Part shown: positions 9,094-17,336 of the stretch, piece after piece
Layout: each line of letters starts with the position of its first letter
How positions within the stretch are numbered: the first letter of the stretch is position 1
NCBI GenBank assembly: GCA_038531745.1
Contig: JBCBBJ010000012.1
Span: 33,744-97,743 of the forward strand
Length of the DNA: 64,000 nt
From: CALLPQ01 sp038531745
GTDB lineage: Bacteria; Pseudomonadota; Alphaproteobacteria; Caulobacterales; Parvularculaceae
Reading direction: 5' to 3'
The notes under the pieces: generated by a model
What the model saw: only the letters and a program-made list of their open reading frames with translations
Database searches by the model: none
What the model was told of the DNA's origin: nothing
Made by a program: the position numbers and the translations under genes

Positions 9094-9420
9094 TACGGTT
9101 TCCACCTAGCCGCACAAATCGGTGGGGATGCCCCCGCCTTCGCATCATGATGTGCGCGAGAAACCCCTCAAAAACCATAAATTTTTCGAGTTTTCGTTTC
9201 CACTTCGCCCTGTGGAAAAGATGCTGATTGCCTGCGGAAAAGCTGTGGAGAGTGTCGCGATAAGGAATTTTTTATAGTTTTTTCAATGGCTTATGCCCAG
9301 AGAGAATTCACTCCTTTCTATACACAGCCCATTTCAGGACCCCGCCGCGTTAACCTTTGCACGCGTGACAAAACGCCCATCCGGTGGTCTACTCGACGCC
9401 TAACAATATGGAGGTTGACT
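9094..9420. other. Intergenic region between TIGR02444 and DUF465 genes
   Basis: Divergent gap of about 327 bases containing AT-rich stretches (9170-9200 and 9265-9285) and two near-repeats of the form (T)G(T/C)GGAAAAG near 9232 and 9211. It presumably holds both promoters. I see no further gene. Confidence 0.35.
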
Positions 9421-9594
9421 ATGGCCCTGAAGGCTCATTTGGACGCGCTCACCGCCCGGCACCATACCCTGGAAACTGCCCTTGTAGATGAATTGAAACA
9501 CAGCGCCAAAGATGACGACCGAATCTCCGAACTCAAACGACAGAAACTCAAACTCAAAGATGAGATGAGCAGACTCCGCCAACGAACCATGTGA
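9421..9594 (+). CDS. DUF465 small protein
   Basis: 57 residues, complete DUF465 hairpin (LDALTARHHTLETALVDEL, ISELKRQKLKLKDEMSRLR). ATG at 9421 is preceded by a perfect GGAGG ribosome site; the longer frame from 9286 is not used. Followed by its own terminator. Its size is the standard for the family, in contrast to the extended copy at 8152. Function unknown. Confidence 0.85.
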   Translation: MALKAHLDALTARHHTLETALVDELKHSAKDDDRISELKRQKLKLKDEMSRLRQRTM

Positions 9595-9630
9595 TTGCCG
9601 CTTTTGCATCAATGACGGCATGATAAACCG

Positions 9631-9657
9631 GCACCCCCATCCGCGGGGGTGCCTTTT
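9631..9657 (+). terminator. Rho-independent terminator after DUF465
   Basis: GGCACCCC(C) and (G)GGGGTGCC form an 8-9 bp stem around a short loop, followed by five T. Placed 37 bases after the DUF465 stop. Confidence 0.88.
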
Positions 9658-9738
9658 TAATTGTTCGCCCCTGCGCCCGGCGGTACACGACAGACTCGCA
9701 GCCGCGCACCCACCAGCATCACGCTGAAGGAAATCACC

Positions 9739-10524
9739 ATGGCAAACCGATCTGTTGTTATCACCGGCGCAGCAGCCGGTATCGGCGCCGCATGCGCCCA
9801 GAAATTTGCCGATGAGGGCGACCATCTGATCCTTGTGGATACCAACGAAGAACGCGGCCACGCGCTGGAGGAACGCTTTGCCAGCGAGACCCGGCGCTGC
9901 AGCTTTGTCCATGCGGACATCACAAAGAAACTCGACGTCCACAATGTGATCGCCGAAGCGTTGGAATCAAACGGACAGATTGACGTACTGGTCAACGCAT
10001 CAATCCAGCATTTTGCGGCGCCGTTTCTCGAAACCAGCGAAGACGATATGGAACGCGTGATTACCCACAATGTGTTGGGGGCGTTTTTGATCAATCAGGC
10101 CGTGGCGAAACAAATGGTCCGCCAGAGCGAAGATGACACCGTGGGCACCAATGAGGATGCACGCAATTACAGCATCGTCAATGTTGGTTCTGTTGATGGT
10201 GTGGCGACCCAGTCGGTGCATGTGGCATTTGCTGCCTCCCAAGGCGGGGTCCACCAATTAACAAAGGCCGTGGCGCTGGCGCTGTGCCCACACAAAATCC
10301 GTGTCAATACTGTCGGTGTGGGGATCATCCGCGGTGAGGGCGAAGATGGCACCATTCACCGGCCCGTCGCCCCCCTTGACCGCGTGGGGGAACCCGAAGA
10401 GGTGGCTAATGTTGTGGCGTTCCTGTCGTCTAACGCGGCTTCTTTTGTCACCGGACAGACGGTTTTCGTGGATGGCGGGCAATTGGTCCGCGCGTCGCAA
10501 ATCATGCCTGGCAAAAAGTCCTGA
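9739..10524 (+). CDS. SDR-family protein with altered catalytic residues
   Basis: Short-chain dehydrogenase/reductase fold, 261 residues. The cofactor motif TGAAAGIG (10-17), the Asn of the active-site tetrad (N111 in THNVLG) and Ser151 are present, as is the C-terminal PxDRxGxPEE...ASFVTGQTVFVDGG pattern. The YxxxK pair is missing: the position reads F164-AAS-Q168 (FAASQGG), so both the catalytic Tyr and Lys are replaced. The reading frame is otherwise sound. I infer a non-canonical or inactive enzyme that may still bind a nucleotide. ATG at 9739 has GAAGGAAAT upstream. It ends 11 bases before birA. Confidence 0.85.
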   Translation: MANRSVVITGAAAGIGAACAQKFADEGDHLILVDTNEERGHALEERFASETRRCSFVHADITKKLDVHNVIAEALESNGQIDVLVNASIQHFAAPFLETSEDDMERVITHNVLGAFLINQAVAKQMVRQSEDDTVGTNEDARNYSIVNVGSVDGVATQSVHVAFAASQGGVHQLTKAVALALCPHKIRVNTVGVGIIRGEGEDGTIHRPVAPLDRVGEPEEVANVVAFLSSNAASFVTGQTVFVDGGQLVRASQIMPGKKS

Positions 10525-10535
10525 CCCCGCGTTTT

Positions 10536-11339
10536 ATGCACCCGGCCCCAGACGAGACGCTCACGCTAGCCAGTGGTCACGTGGTGCAAATTTATGGGCG
10601 TCTGGCCTCCACTTCGCAAACCGCGCGCCAGCTGGTTGAAAACGCCCCAGCGGCGCCAACCGGTTTGTGGGTGATGGCGGACCAGCAAACGAACGGTGTG
10701 GGCCGGCGTGGACGCACTTGGCACCAGCAGCACGGCGATTTTGCCGCCACATTGATCCTGCCACTACCCACCCGAGATGAAGGTAATGCCAGCCACAGCT
10801 TTATCGCAGCCTTAAGCGTGCGCGAAGCCATCGCGGCGATTTTCGCCAATATCTCATCAGCGCGGGCGCCAACTATTCAGGTCAAATGGCCGAATGATAT
10901 CCTGGTGAATGGTCAAAAAACGGCCGGTCTGCTGCTCGAACTCATTTTGCGGGAGGGGCGGGCATTCCTGACCCTTGGCATCGGGATTAATGTTGTAGGT
11001 CACCCAGCCGATTTGCCCTACCCGGCGACGCATCTTGGCGCCCATCTTGGTCCCGATGACCCGATGCCGCAGACCCGCGCCATTTTGAAATCGATTGATA
11101 CGCGGCTCATGGCGTGGCGTCGTCAATGGCAGACGTCGGGTTTTGAGCCTGTGCGGGCGGCCTGGCTGGCCGCCGCGGCGGGTCTCGGCAAAGACATTAC
11201 GGTCCGCCTGCCCGATCGCACAGTGACGGGGCGCTTTGCTGGTCTCGATGCCAGTGGTCAGCTCATCCTTGGGACGGCGGCGGGCACTGACCTGATCAAT
11301 ACTGGCGATGTATTTTTTGGCGCGTTGCCGAGCGACTGA
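10536..11339 (+). CDS. birA: Biotin--[acetyl-CoA-carboxylase] ligase
   Basis: Attaches biotin to the biotin carboxyl carrier protein. Catalytic domain only: the biotinyl-AMP loop GVGRRGRTW, LKWPNDILV-type motif (VKWPNDILVNGQKTAGLLLE) and GIGINV. It lacks the N-terminal helix-turn-helix, so it is a class I enzyme without repressor function. A weak C-terminal beta domain is present (VRLPDRTVTGRFAGLDASGQ). It is followed by coaX, rnj and DUF1467, the usual alphaproteobacterial order after the nuo operon; here an SDR gene, not nuoN, precedes it. Confidence 0.95.
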   Translation: MHPAPDETLTLASGHVVQIYGRLASTSQTARQLVENAPAAPTGLWVMADQQTNGVGRRGRTWHQQHGDFAATLILPLPTRDEGNASHSFIAALSVREAIAAIFANISSARAPTIQVKWPNDILVNGQKTAGLLLELILREGRAFLTLGIGINVVGHPADLPYPATHLGAHLGPDDPMPQTRAILKSIDTRLMAWRRQWQTSGFEPVRAAWLAAAAGLGKDITVRLPDRTVTGRFAGLDASGQLILGTAAGTDLINTGDVFFGALPSD

Positions 11340-11436
11340 TCACGCCCCCCGTGACAGGACCTGCGCCACCGCGTATGACCGAAAGTCGCGTGAATAGGCG
11401 CGCGACAGGGTTCGCAAAGGGAAAGGCCCGATTGCA

Positions 11437-12225
11437 ATGTTACTGGCCATCGATGTGGGCAACACCAATTCCGTATTCGCCCTTTTTGACGGCGACGACG
11501 CCAATGCCCAGTGGCGCACCTCCACATCGAGCCAGCGTACCGCTGATGAATATGCTGTGTGGCTGGCGCAATTGCTGCAACTTTCCGGGCGGACCTTTGC
11601 CGACATCGAAGAATGCCTGATCTCCACCGTGGTACCGCAATCGCTGTTTCACTTGCGCAATCTATCGCGCCGGTATTTTGGTGTTGAGCCATTTGTGGCC
11701 ACATCAGATACCGTGCCGGGAATTGAGGTGCGTATTCCCAAACCGTCTGAAGCCGGGGCCGACCGTCTCGTCAATGCGGTGGGCGCGTTTACTCTTTACG
11801 GCAAAAAAACGGGCACACCCCTCGTGGTGATCGACAGCGGCACCGCAACGAATTTTGATATCGTAGGCCGCGACGGCGCGTTTGAGGGCGGTGTGATCGC
11901 GCCGGGCATCAACCTTTCCATGCAAGCGTTACATAATGCGGCGGCCCTCCTGCCCCGAATTGCCATCGAGCAGCCCGGCCAGATCATCGGCAAAGATACT
12001 GTTGGCGCCATGCAGACAGGTGTCTTCTGGGGGTATGTGGACCTGATCGAGGGGTTGACCCGGCGCATTATCGAGGAATATGGCGCGCCAATGACCGTTA
12101 TCGCCACGGGCGGCGTATCGTCTTTATTCGAGGGGGCGCTGGCTTGTGTGGATCATTATGATACCGAGCTGACGATCCATGGGCTCCGGGAGATTTCCCG
12201 GCGGCGCAATAAAATCGCTGGCTGA
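11437..12225 (+). CDS. coaX: Type III pantothenate kinase
   Basis: Phosphorylates pantothenate in the first step of coenzyme A synthesis; type III enzymes are acetyl-CoA-insensitive and need a monovalent cation. ASKHA-fold motifs are present: phosphate loop AIDVGNTN (residues 4-11), GADRLVNAVGA near 110, and DSGTATNFDI near 132. 262 residues. ATG at 11437 has the site AAGGGAAAGG upstream. Lies between birA and rnj. Confidence 0.96.
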   Translation: MLLAIDVGNTNSVFALFDGDDANAQWRTSTSSQRTADEYAVWLAQLLQLSGRTFADIEECLISTVVPQSLFHLRNLSRRYFGVEPFVATSDTVPGIEVRIPKPSEAGADRLVNAVGAFTLYGKKTGTPLVVIDSGTATNFDIVGRDGAFEGGVIAPGINLSMQALHNAAALLPRIAIEQPGQIIGKDTVGAMQTGVFWGYVDLIEGLTRRIIEEYGAPMTVIATGGVSSLFEGALACVDHYDTELTIHGLREISRRRNKIAG

Positions 12226-12318
12226 CGCCGCATGGGCACCCGCGCCGCGCGGCCGCCCCGCCAATCGACAGCATGACGGGCCACGCCAATTCGGGCGCGA
12301 GGCCCTTGAGGAGGCTCA

Positions 12319-13986
12319 ATGGCCGAACAGGATCTTGTCTTCTTGCCGCTTGGCGGCTCAGGCGAAATCGGCATGAATATGAACCTTTACGGTCTTGGCC
12401 ATGGCGAAGCGCGCGAATGGTTGATGATCGATTGCGGGGTCATGTTTGGTGACCATCGCTCCCCCGGGATTGACCTGATCTGTCCCGATATCGACTATAT
12501 TCTGGGGTATAAAGACAATATTGCAGGCCTTGTGCTGACCCATGGGCATGAAGACCATATTGGCGCTGTTGCCCTCCTTGCCCCGCTTCTCGGCTGCCCG
12601 ATTTATGCAACCGCCTTCACTGCCGCCCTGATCCGGCGCAAATTTGACGACCGCAACGAGGATATGAGCGCCCTCACCATTCTTGAGATGGGCGAGCGGT
12701 TTCAGATTGGTGATTTTGATCTGGAACTTGTAACGCTTACCCACTCCATCCCAGAGCCGAGCGGCGTGATCATCCGTACACCGCTTGGCACGGTGCTCCA
12801 CACCGGCGACTGGAAAATCGATACGGACCCGGCCCTCGGGCCTCGAACCGATGCGGCAAAACTGACCCAATTGGGTGATGACGGTCTGCTCGCCATGATC
12901 TGCGATTCCACCAATGTGCTTTCAAAAGGCGAATCCGGGTCCGAGGCCACGGTCCGCGAGCACCTGAAACGCGTCATTGCCGACCAGCGGGGCCGCGTTG
13001 CCGTCACAACCTTTGCGTCCAATGTGGGGCGTGTGGTTTCCATTTGTGAGGCCGCGCGCGCCGTTGATCGATCAGTATGCCTTCTCGGGCGCTCTATGCT
13101 TAAGCTTGTGGATGCCGCACGCGAGGCCGGTATCCTGCCCGATGGCTTGACCTTTGTGAGCCCGGAAGAGGCTGGCTTTATCCCGCGCGAGCATGTGCTT
13201 TATCTATGCACAGGCAGTCAGGGGGAGCCCCGGGCGGCCCTTGGCCGGATCGCCCGTGACGATCACCGCGATCTTGTTCTTTCCACCGGTGACACGGTGA
13301 TCTTCTCCTCTAAGATTATTCCGGGCAATGAACGCGATATCTTCAATTTGCAAAATGAGCTTGTTGACCTTGGCATCCATATCATCACCGAAAAAGATGA
13401 ACCCATCCACGTATCCGGTCATCCTTGTCAGGATGAATTGGCGCAAATGTATCAGTGGGCGCGCCCTCGCTATGGCATACCGGTCCATGGGGAGGCACGC
13501 CATCTAGAGGCGCATGCGCAATTTGCCCTTGAGCATGGGGCCGAACAAAGCATCTCCCCGCGCAATGGCGATCTGATCCGTCTTGCCCCTGGTCCTCTTA
13601 AACGCCTCGACGCGGTTCCCGCCGGACGCATGACCCTTGATGGAGATTTACTCATGCCCATGGGGGCACGGCCGGTACGCGAACGCAAGAAACTGACCTG
13701 GGCCGGGGCGTGTGTTGCCTCGCTTGTGTTTCACAAAAACTCAACCCTCGCCGCTGTGCCCGGCATCGCCCTGTTTGGCGCCCCCGATGAGGGGGATGAA
13801 GGGATGAAACTACACCCGGAGATCATAGAAGAAATCACAGCGTGCATTCAGGATATGGCGCCGAAATCGCGCCTTGATGATGATGCAGTGACCATGGTTA
13901 CCAAACGGGCTATCCGCGATGTGACAACGGATCTGTGGGGCAAACGCCCGGTCATTGATGTTTTGATCCACCGGATAAAATCATGA
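12319..13986 (+). CDS. rnj: Ribonuclease J
   Basis: Metallo-beta-lactamase-fold ribonuclease with endo- and 5'-exonuclease activity for rRNA and mRNA processing. The metal site is complete: H75-x-H77-x-D79-H80 (THGHEDHIGA), then HTGDWKID near 155, and the beta-CASP region with HVSGHPCQDEL near 377. 555 residues, full length. ATG at 12319 follows GGAGG at five bases. Its stop overlaps the ATG of the DUF1467 gene by four bases. Confidence 0.96.
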   Translation: MAEQDLVFLPLGGSGEIGMNMNLYGLGHGEAREWLMIDCGVMFGDHRSPGIDLICPDIDYILGYKDNIAGLVLTHGHEDHIGAVALLAPLLGCPIYATAFTAALIRRKFDDRNEDMSALTILEMGERFQIGDFDLELVTLTHSIPEPSGVIIRTPLGTVLHTGDWKIDTDPALGPRTDAAKLTQLGDDGLLAMICDSTNVLSKGESGSEATVREHLKRVIADQRGRVAVTTFASNVGRVVSICEAARAVDRSVCLLGRSMLKLVDAAREAGILPDGLTFVSPEEAGFIPREHVLYLCTGSQGEPRAALGRIARDDHRDLVLSTGDTVIFSSKIIPGNERDIFNLQNELVDLGIHIITEKDEPIHVSGHPCQDELAQMYQWARPRYGIPVHGEARHLEAHAQFALEHGAEQSISPRNGDLIRLAPGPLKRLDAVPAGRMTLDGDLLMPMGARPVRERKKLTWAGACVASLVFHKNSTLAAVPGIALFGAPDEGDEGMKLHPEIIEEITACIQDMAPKSRLDDDAVTMVTKRAIRDVTTDLWGKRPVIDVLIHRIKS

Positions 13987-14228
13987 GTCCCATTGGCATA
14001 CTGATTATTTATATCCTGTGGTGGTGGCTGACTTTTTTCGCTGTTTTACCTTTTGGGGTCAAATCACGCTGGGAAAGCGACGATGACGGTGTCACAGGCG
14101 CCGAACCGGGCGCCCCATCCGCCCCCATGCTAAAACGCAAACTCCTGCAAACCAGCGTCATCGCGCTTATCCTTTCTATAATCACGATACTGATCATTGT
14201 GAGTGGTATTATACAGTACCGCGACTAA
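13983..14228 (+). CDS. DUF1467 membrane protein
   Basis: 81 residues with two transmembrane helices (PIGILIIYILWWWLTFFAVLPFG and a second at the C-terminus rich in I and L) around a polar acidic loop. DUF1467 proteins are small inner-membrane proteins of unknown function that follow rnj in many Alphaproteobacteria. It is translationally coupled to rnj through ATGA. Confidence 0.88.
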   Translation: MSPIGILIIYILWWWLTFFAVLPFGVKSRWESDDDGVTGAEPGAPSAPMLKRKLLQTSVIALILSIITILIIVSGIIQYRD

Positions 14229-14386
14229 TTTTGATTTTTTTTCTTGCAGATTTTTGTCTTATTGTGTATCCTCTCTCTCGTGGACGACCTGTCTGCCTAT
14301 CCAAATTCATTTAGATGCTAACTACGTGCGCGTGACCTGTTTAGGGTTTTCTGTTCGGTTAGCATTGGCAAAACTGCTTAGAGTCT

Positions 14387-14427
14387 AACCGAAAAATCGG
14401 TTTCGTCTGGCGAAAACGTATTTTCTA
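14387..14427 (+). repeat. Dispersed repeat family A, degenerate left arm
   Basis: Begins AACCGAAAAATC and continues with a diverged form of the family A core (TTTCGTCTGGCGAAAACG). Together with 14461-14518 on the other strand it makes an imperfect inverted repeat of about 128 bases. Confidence 0.55.
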
Positions 14428-14460
14428 AAAACCGGCGCGAAGCGTACATAAGTACGTGAG

Positions 14461-14518
14461 CAGCGGAAGCGCAAAAAACGCGTTTGCAGACGACGAAAAT
14501 AGATTTTTCGGTTGGGCT
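14461..14518 (-). repeat. Dispersed repeat family A, copy 2
   Basis: Reverse complement matches 5104-5160 almost base for base over 55 positions. It continues into a GC-rich part around 14430-14460 containing GTACATAAGTAC, a short palindrome. Confidence 0.75.
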
Positions 14519-14854
14519 CTGCGTTGGATGGCTCTCCCGATGACATCGTCCTTAGAGATAGCCGCCAGCGTGCGGTGATCCCGCGGGCCGGTTAGGGTGC
14601 TGAGACGCCGCCACCCCTGCCGCGCCTTAATGCGTGTCATGTTGCTTGTGCCGGGATGCTGGAATATCCGGATAGCACTGCCGGGTTGCGCCCCGTGACG
14701 ATGTCCGTCATGCAACACAGGATTTGCGGGGGCTGGCCCAAAATGATGTCGACGGTGAACCCATGTGTCTATCGGGGTTTTTGCGTGCGTGTACCATTGG
14801 CACCGCGTGCCAACCGAAAAAGCTGATCGTCTGTATACAAATAAGAGGACAACC

Positions 14855-16411
14855 ATGACCGCGCCACCGCCCGCAACGCAAGACAAGACGCCGCCGGCAG
14901 ATGAAGAAGGTACCGCCCTGGCCGAGGCGGCACGAAATACCGTTGCCACCATTGTCGAACGGGGTATCGAAGGGGGTGCCGAAACCGGTGATGTCACCGA
15001 TGATGAGGCGGCACAAACACCGTTTTCTGACGACCAGACCCTGACGCCCGATTTTGTCAATCAGGTGCTGGAGGCCATGGAAAGTACGGACGAAGCCACG
15101 GCCCGTGCGCTTTACGAAAGCCTTCACCCGGCCGACCGTGCTGACTTTTTCGGCATCATCAGCGATGACCAGCGGAGCCAGCTCATCGACCTGTTGGGCG
15201 GCGAAGTTGATGCGGGCACCCTCGCCGAGCTTGAAGACGATATCCGGGCCGATGTTGTCGATGAACTGACGCCGGAAGTCATTGCCGAGGCGGTTACCGA
15301 ACTCGATACCGATGATGCGGCTTATGTTCTGGGTGAGGTTGATGCAGAAAAACGCGCGCAGATCCTTGCTGAAGTCCCGGTTGGTGACCGGATCGCGCTG
15401 CGCACGGCCCTTGAATATGCCGAGGAAACAGCCGGCCGTCTGATGCAGCGCGACGTGTTCGCCTCCCCGGCCTATTGGACCGTGGGGCAAATTATTGACC
15501 GTCTGCGGGCGGAGGAAGACCTGCCCGATAAATTCTATGAGGTCTTTGTGATTGACCCAATGTTCCGCCCGCTCGGCTGTGTGCCCCTGGCACGGCTGAT
15601 CAAGGCCCCGCGGGAGATCAACATCAAAACGCTCATGGAAGAAAATGTCCGCCAGGTGCCGGTAACCATGGACCAGGAAGAGGTCGCCTATATTTTTGAG
15701 CAGTATAATCTGATCTCAGCCCCCGTGATCGACGAAAATGAACGGCTGGTGGGCATGATCACTGTTGATGACGTGGTGGAGATCATTCACGCCGAATCAA
15801 ATGAGGACATGTTGGCGCTCGCCGGGGTTGAGGGCGATTCAGGCCTCTCGGACACCGTATTAGAAACCGTCCGCTCACGGATATCCTGGCTAGGAATCAA
15901 TCTTTTTACGGCGATCCTCGCCTCCCTCGTGATCTGGCCTTTTAGCGAAACGATCGCGGCCTTTGTGCCGCTTGCTGTTCTCATGCCCATCGTTGCCAGC
16001 ATGGGCGGTAATGCGGGCACCCAAACCCTCACCGTTGCCGTGCGCTCGCTCGCCACGAAAGACATCACGGCCACAAACACAGCGCGCATCGTCTGGCGCG
16101 AGGCGCAGGTGGGTCTTCTCAACGGGATTGTCTTCGCCGTCATCATGGGCGGACTCGCGGCCACATGGCATCATTTGACGGTTGAACCCGACACGCTGAC
16201 CTCAACCCTCCTTGGTACTGTCGTTGCCATCGCAATGGTCATCAATTTGCTGGCCGCGGGGCTCGCTGGCATCCTGATCCCTATCTGGCTGCAGCGGATT
16301 GGCCAGGACCCGGCGGTCTCCTCAGCAGTCTTTGTGACAACAGTGACCGATATCCTGGGGTTCTTCGTGTTTTTAGGCCTGGCGTCGATCTTACTGGTCG
16401 CCGTTTTGTAG
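14855..16411 (+). CDS. mgtE: Magnesium transporter MgtE
   Basis: Magnesium channel of the inner membrane. Order: acidic N domain with the repeated helical motif (LHPADRADFF, LTPEVIAEAV), two CBS domains at roughly 180-310 (EVFVIDPMFRPLGCV, YNLISAPVIDENERLVGMITVDDVVEII), and five transmembrane helices from about 330 to 518 with the pore motif PIVASMGGNAGTQTLT. ATG at 14855 has AAGAGGACA upstream; a longer frame from 14765 is unlikely. Full length at 518 residues. Confidence 0.96.
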   Translation: MTAPPPATQDKTPPADEEGTALAEAARNTVATIVERGIEGGAETGDVTDDEAAQTPFSDDQTLTPDFVNQVLEAMESTDEATARALYESLHPADRADFFGIISDDQRSQLIDLLGGEVDAGTLAELEDDIRADVVDELTPEVIAEAVTELDTDDAAYVLGEVDAEKRAQILAEVPVGDRIALRTALEYAEETAGRLMQRDVFASPAYWTVGQIIDRLRAEEDLPDKFYEVFVIDPMFRPLGCVPLARLIKAPREINIKTLMEENVRQVPVTMDQEEVAYIFEQYNLISAPVIDENERLVGMITVDDVVEIIHAESNEDMLALAGVEGDSGLSDTVLETVRSRISWLGINLFTAILASLVIWPFSETIAAFVPLAVLMPIVASMGGNAGTQTLTVAVRSLATKDITATNTARIVWREAQVGLLNGIVFAVIMGGLAATWHHLTVEPDTLTSTLLGTVVAIAMVINLLAAGLAGILIPIWLQRIGQDPAVSSAVFVTTVTDILGFFVFLGLASILLVAVL

Positions 16412-16739
16412 CGCGTAACCGATGTGGTTTCCGCTAAAATACACCCGTGACGGTGCAGCGCCTACCCATGAATTCTGGTGCTGATCCCCAATCCCCGCTT
16501 CCCCGTGGCTTGACCACGGGATCGATGACGTCGACCCCAAGGTGATCTATTTATCGCCCTCAGTAGGCGGATCATCCTGGACCCCGCGATCAAGTCGCGG
16601 GGAGACGGCTGGGAGATTTGAGAGTAAAGACGTCCGCGCATTCCAAGGGCAGCGCTGCGCTCGCCCCGAACCATCGATTTTAATAAGTGGCCCGTCCCCA
16701 CATCTAGACAACGAGAAGCTGACAAGCCCCCCCAGCCGT
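16412..16739. other. Convergent gap between mgtE and ilvN
   Basis: 328 bases with a full 102-bp family B repeat (16501-16602). No gene, and no other terminator is recognised; the repeat itself may end both transcripts. Confidence 0.5.
16501..16602 (+). repeat. Palindromic intergenic repeat family B, complete copy 2
   Basis: A 102-base element bounded by two hairpins: CCCCGTGGCTTGACCACGGG at the left and CCCCGCGA...TCGCGGGG at the right, with a conserved middle (GGTGATCTATTTATCG, CTCAGTAGGCGGATCATCC). It aligns along its whole length with the reverse complement of 44957-45058, which is also 102 bases. Confidence 0.85.
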
Positions 16740-17336
16740 TCAATCCCCGCGGCGGCGGATGTCGCCGATGCCTTCCTCTTGCCCGCGGCGAATGGCGAGC
16801 GACCCGGTGCGGGAGATTTCGGTCAACCCCAGCGGCACCATCAATTCGCGGAAAGCGTCAACTTTGGCTTTATCACCGGTCAGTTCAAAAACCAGTGAAG
16901 CCGTGGATACGTCAATCGTACGGGCCCGGAAGATATCAGCAAGACGCATGGCCTCAACGCGGCGCTCACCCTCGCTGATGATCTTGAAAAGCCCCATTTC
17001 CCGCTCGATGGCGTTGGGGTTATCGGTTACATTCCCCACACGCCGCACGGGCACCAGCCGGTTCAGCTGCAACTCGATCTGTTCCAAGGTGGAGCGGGTA
17101 CCCGACGTCACGATGGTAATCCGTGAGCGGTGTTTTTCGATATCCGTTTCCGCAACAGTCAGGCTTTCGATATTGTAGCCACGTGCCGAAAACAGCCCCA
17201 CAACACGGGCAAGGACACCGGGCTCATTGTCGACGATGCAGGCAATCGTGTGGCTTTCCACCGCCTCTTCCACCGGCGGGGCGGCATAAACCGAGCCAGA
17301 TCTTGCCGGAACATCGACTTTTGCATCATCGGCCAT
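16740..17336 (-). CDS. ilvN: Acetolactate synthase small subunit
   Basis: Regulatory subunit of acetohydroxyacid synthase, giving valine feedback sensitivity. An ACT domain at about residues 28-100 (TIACIVDNEPGVLARVVGLFSARGYNIESL) is followed by the C-terminal ALS small-subunit domain (EAMRLADIFRARTIDVS, FELTGDKAKVDAF). 198 residues, with a 25-residue N-terminal extension. The ATG shares one base with the ilvB stop (TGATG), so the subunits are co-translated. Confidence 0.97.
   Translation of the reverse strand: MADDAKVDVPARSGSVYAAPPVEEAVESHTIACIVDNEPGVLARVVGLFSARGYNIESLTVAETDIEKHRSRITIVTSGTRSTLEQIELQLNRLVPVRRVGNVTDNPNAIEREMGLFKIISEGERRVEAMRLADIFRARTIDVSTASLVFELTGDKAKVDAFRELMVPLGLTEISRTGSLAIRRGQEEGIGDIRRRGD

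Larger units (their letters stand above)
14229..14854. other. Intergenic region between DUF1467 and mgtE
   Basis: 626 bases with no convincing gene. It holds a family A repeat with inverted ends (14387-14514). The remainder (14229-14380 and 14520-14854) gives no recognisable RNA or operator. mgtE's promoter is expected in the last 300 bases; I see no magnesium riboswitch. Confidence 0.5.
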
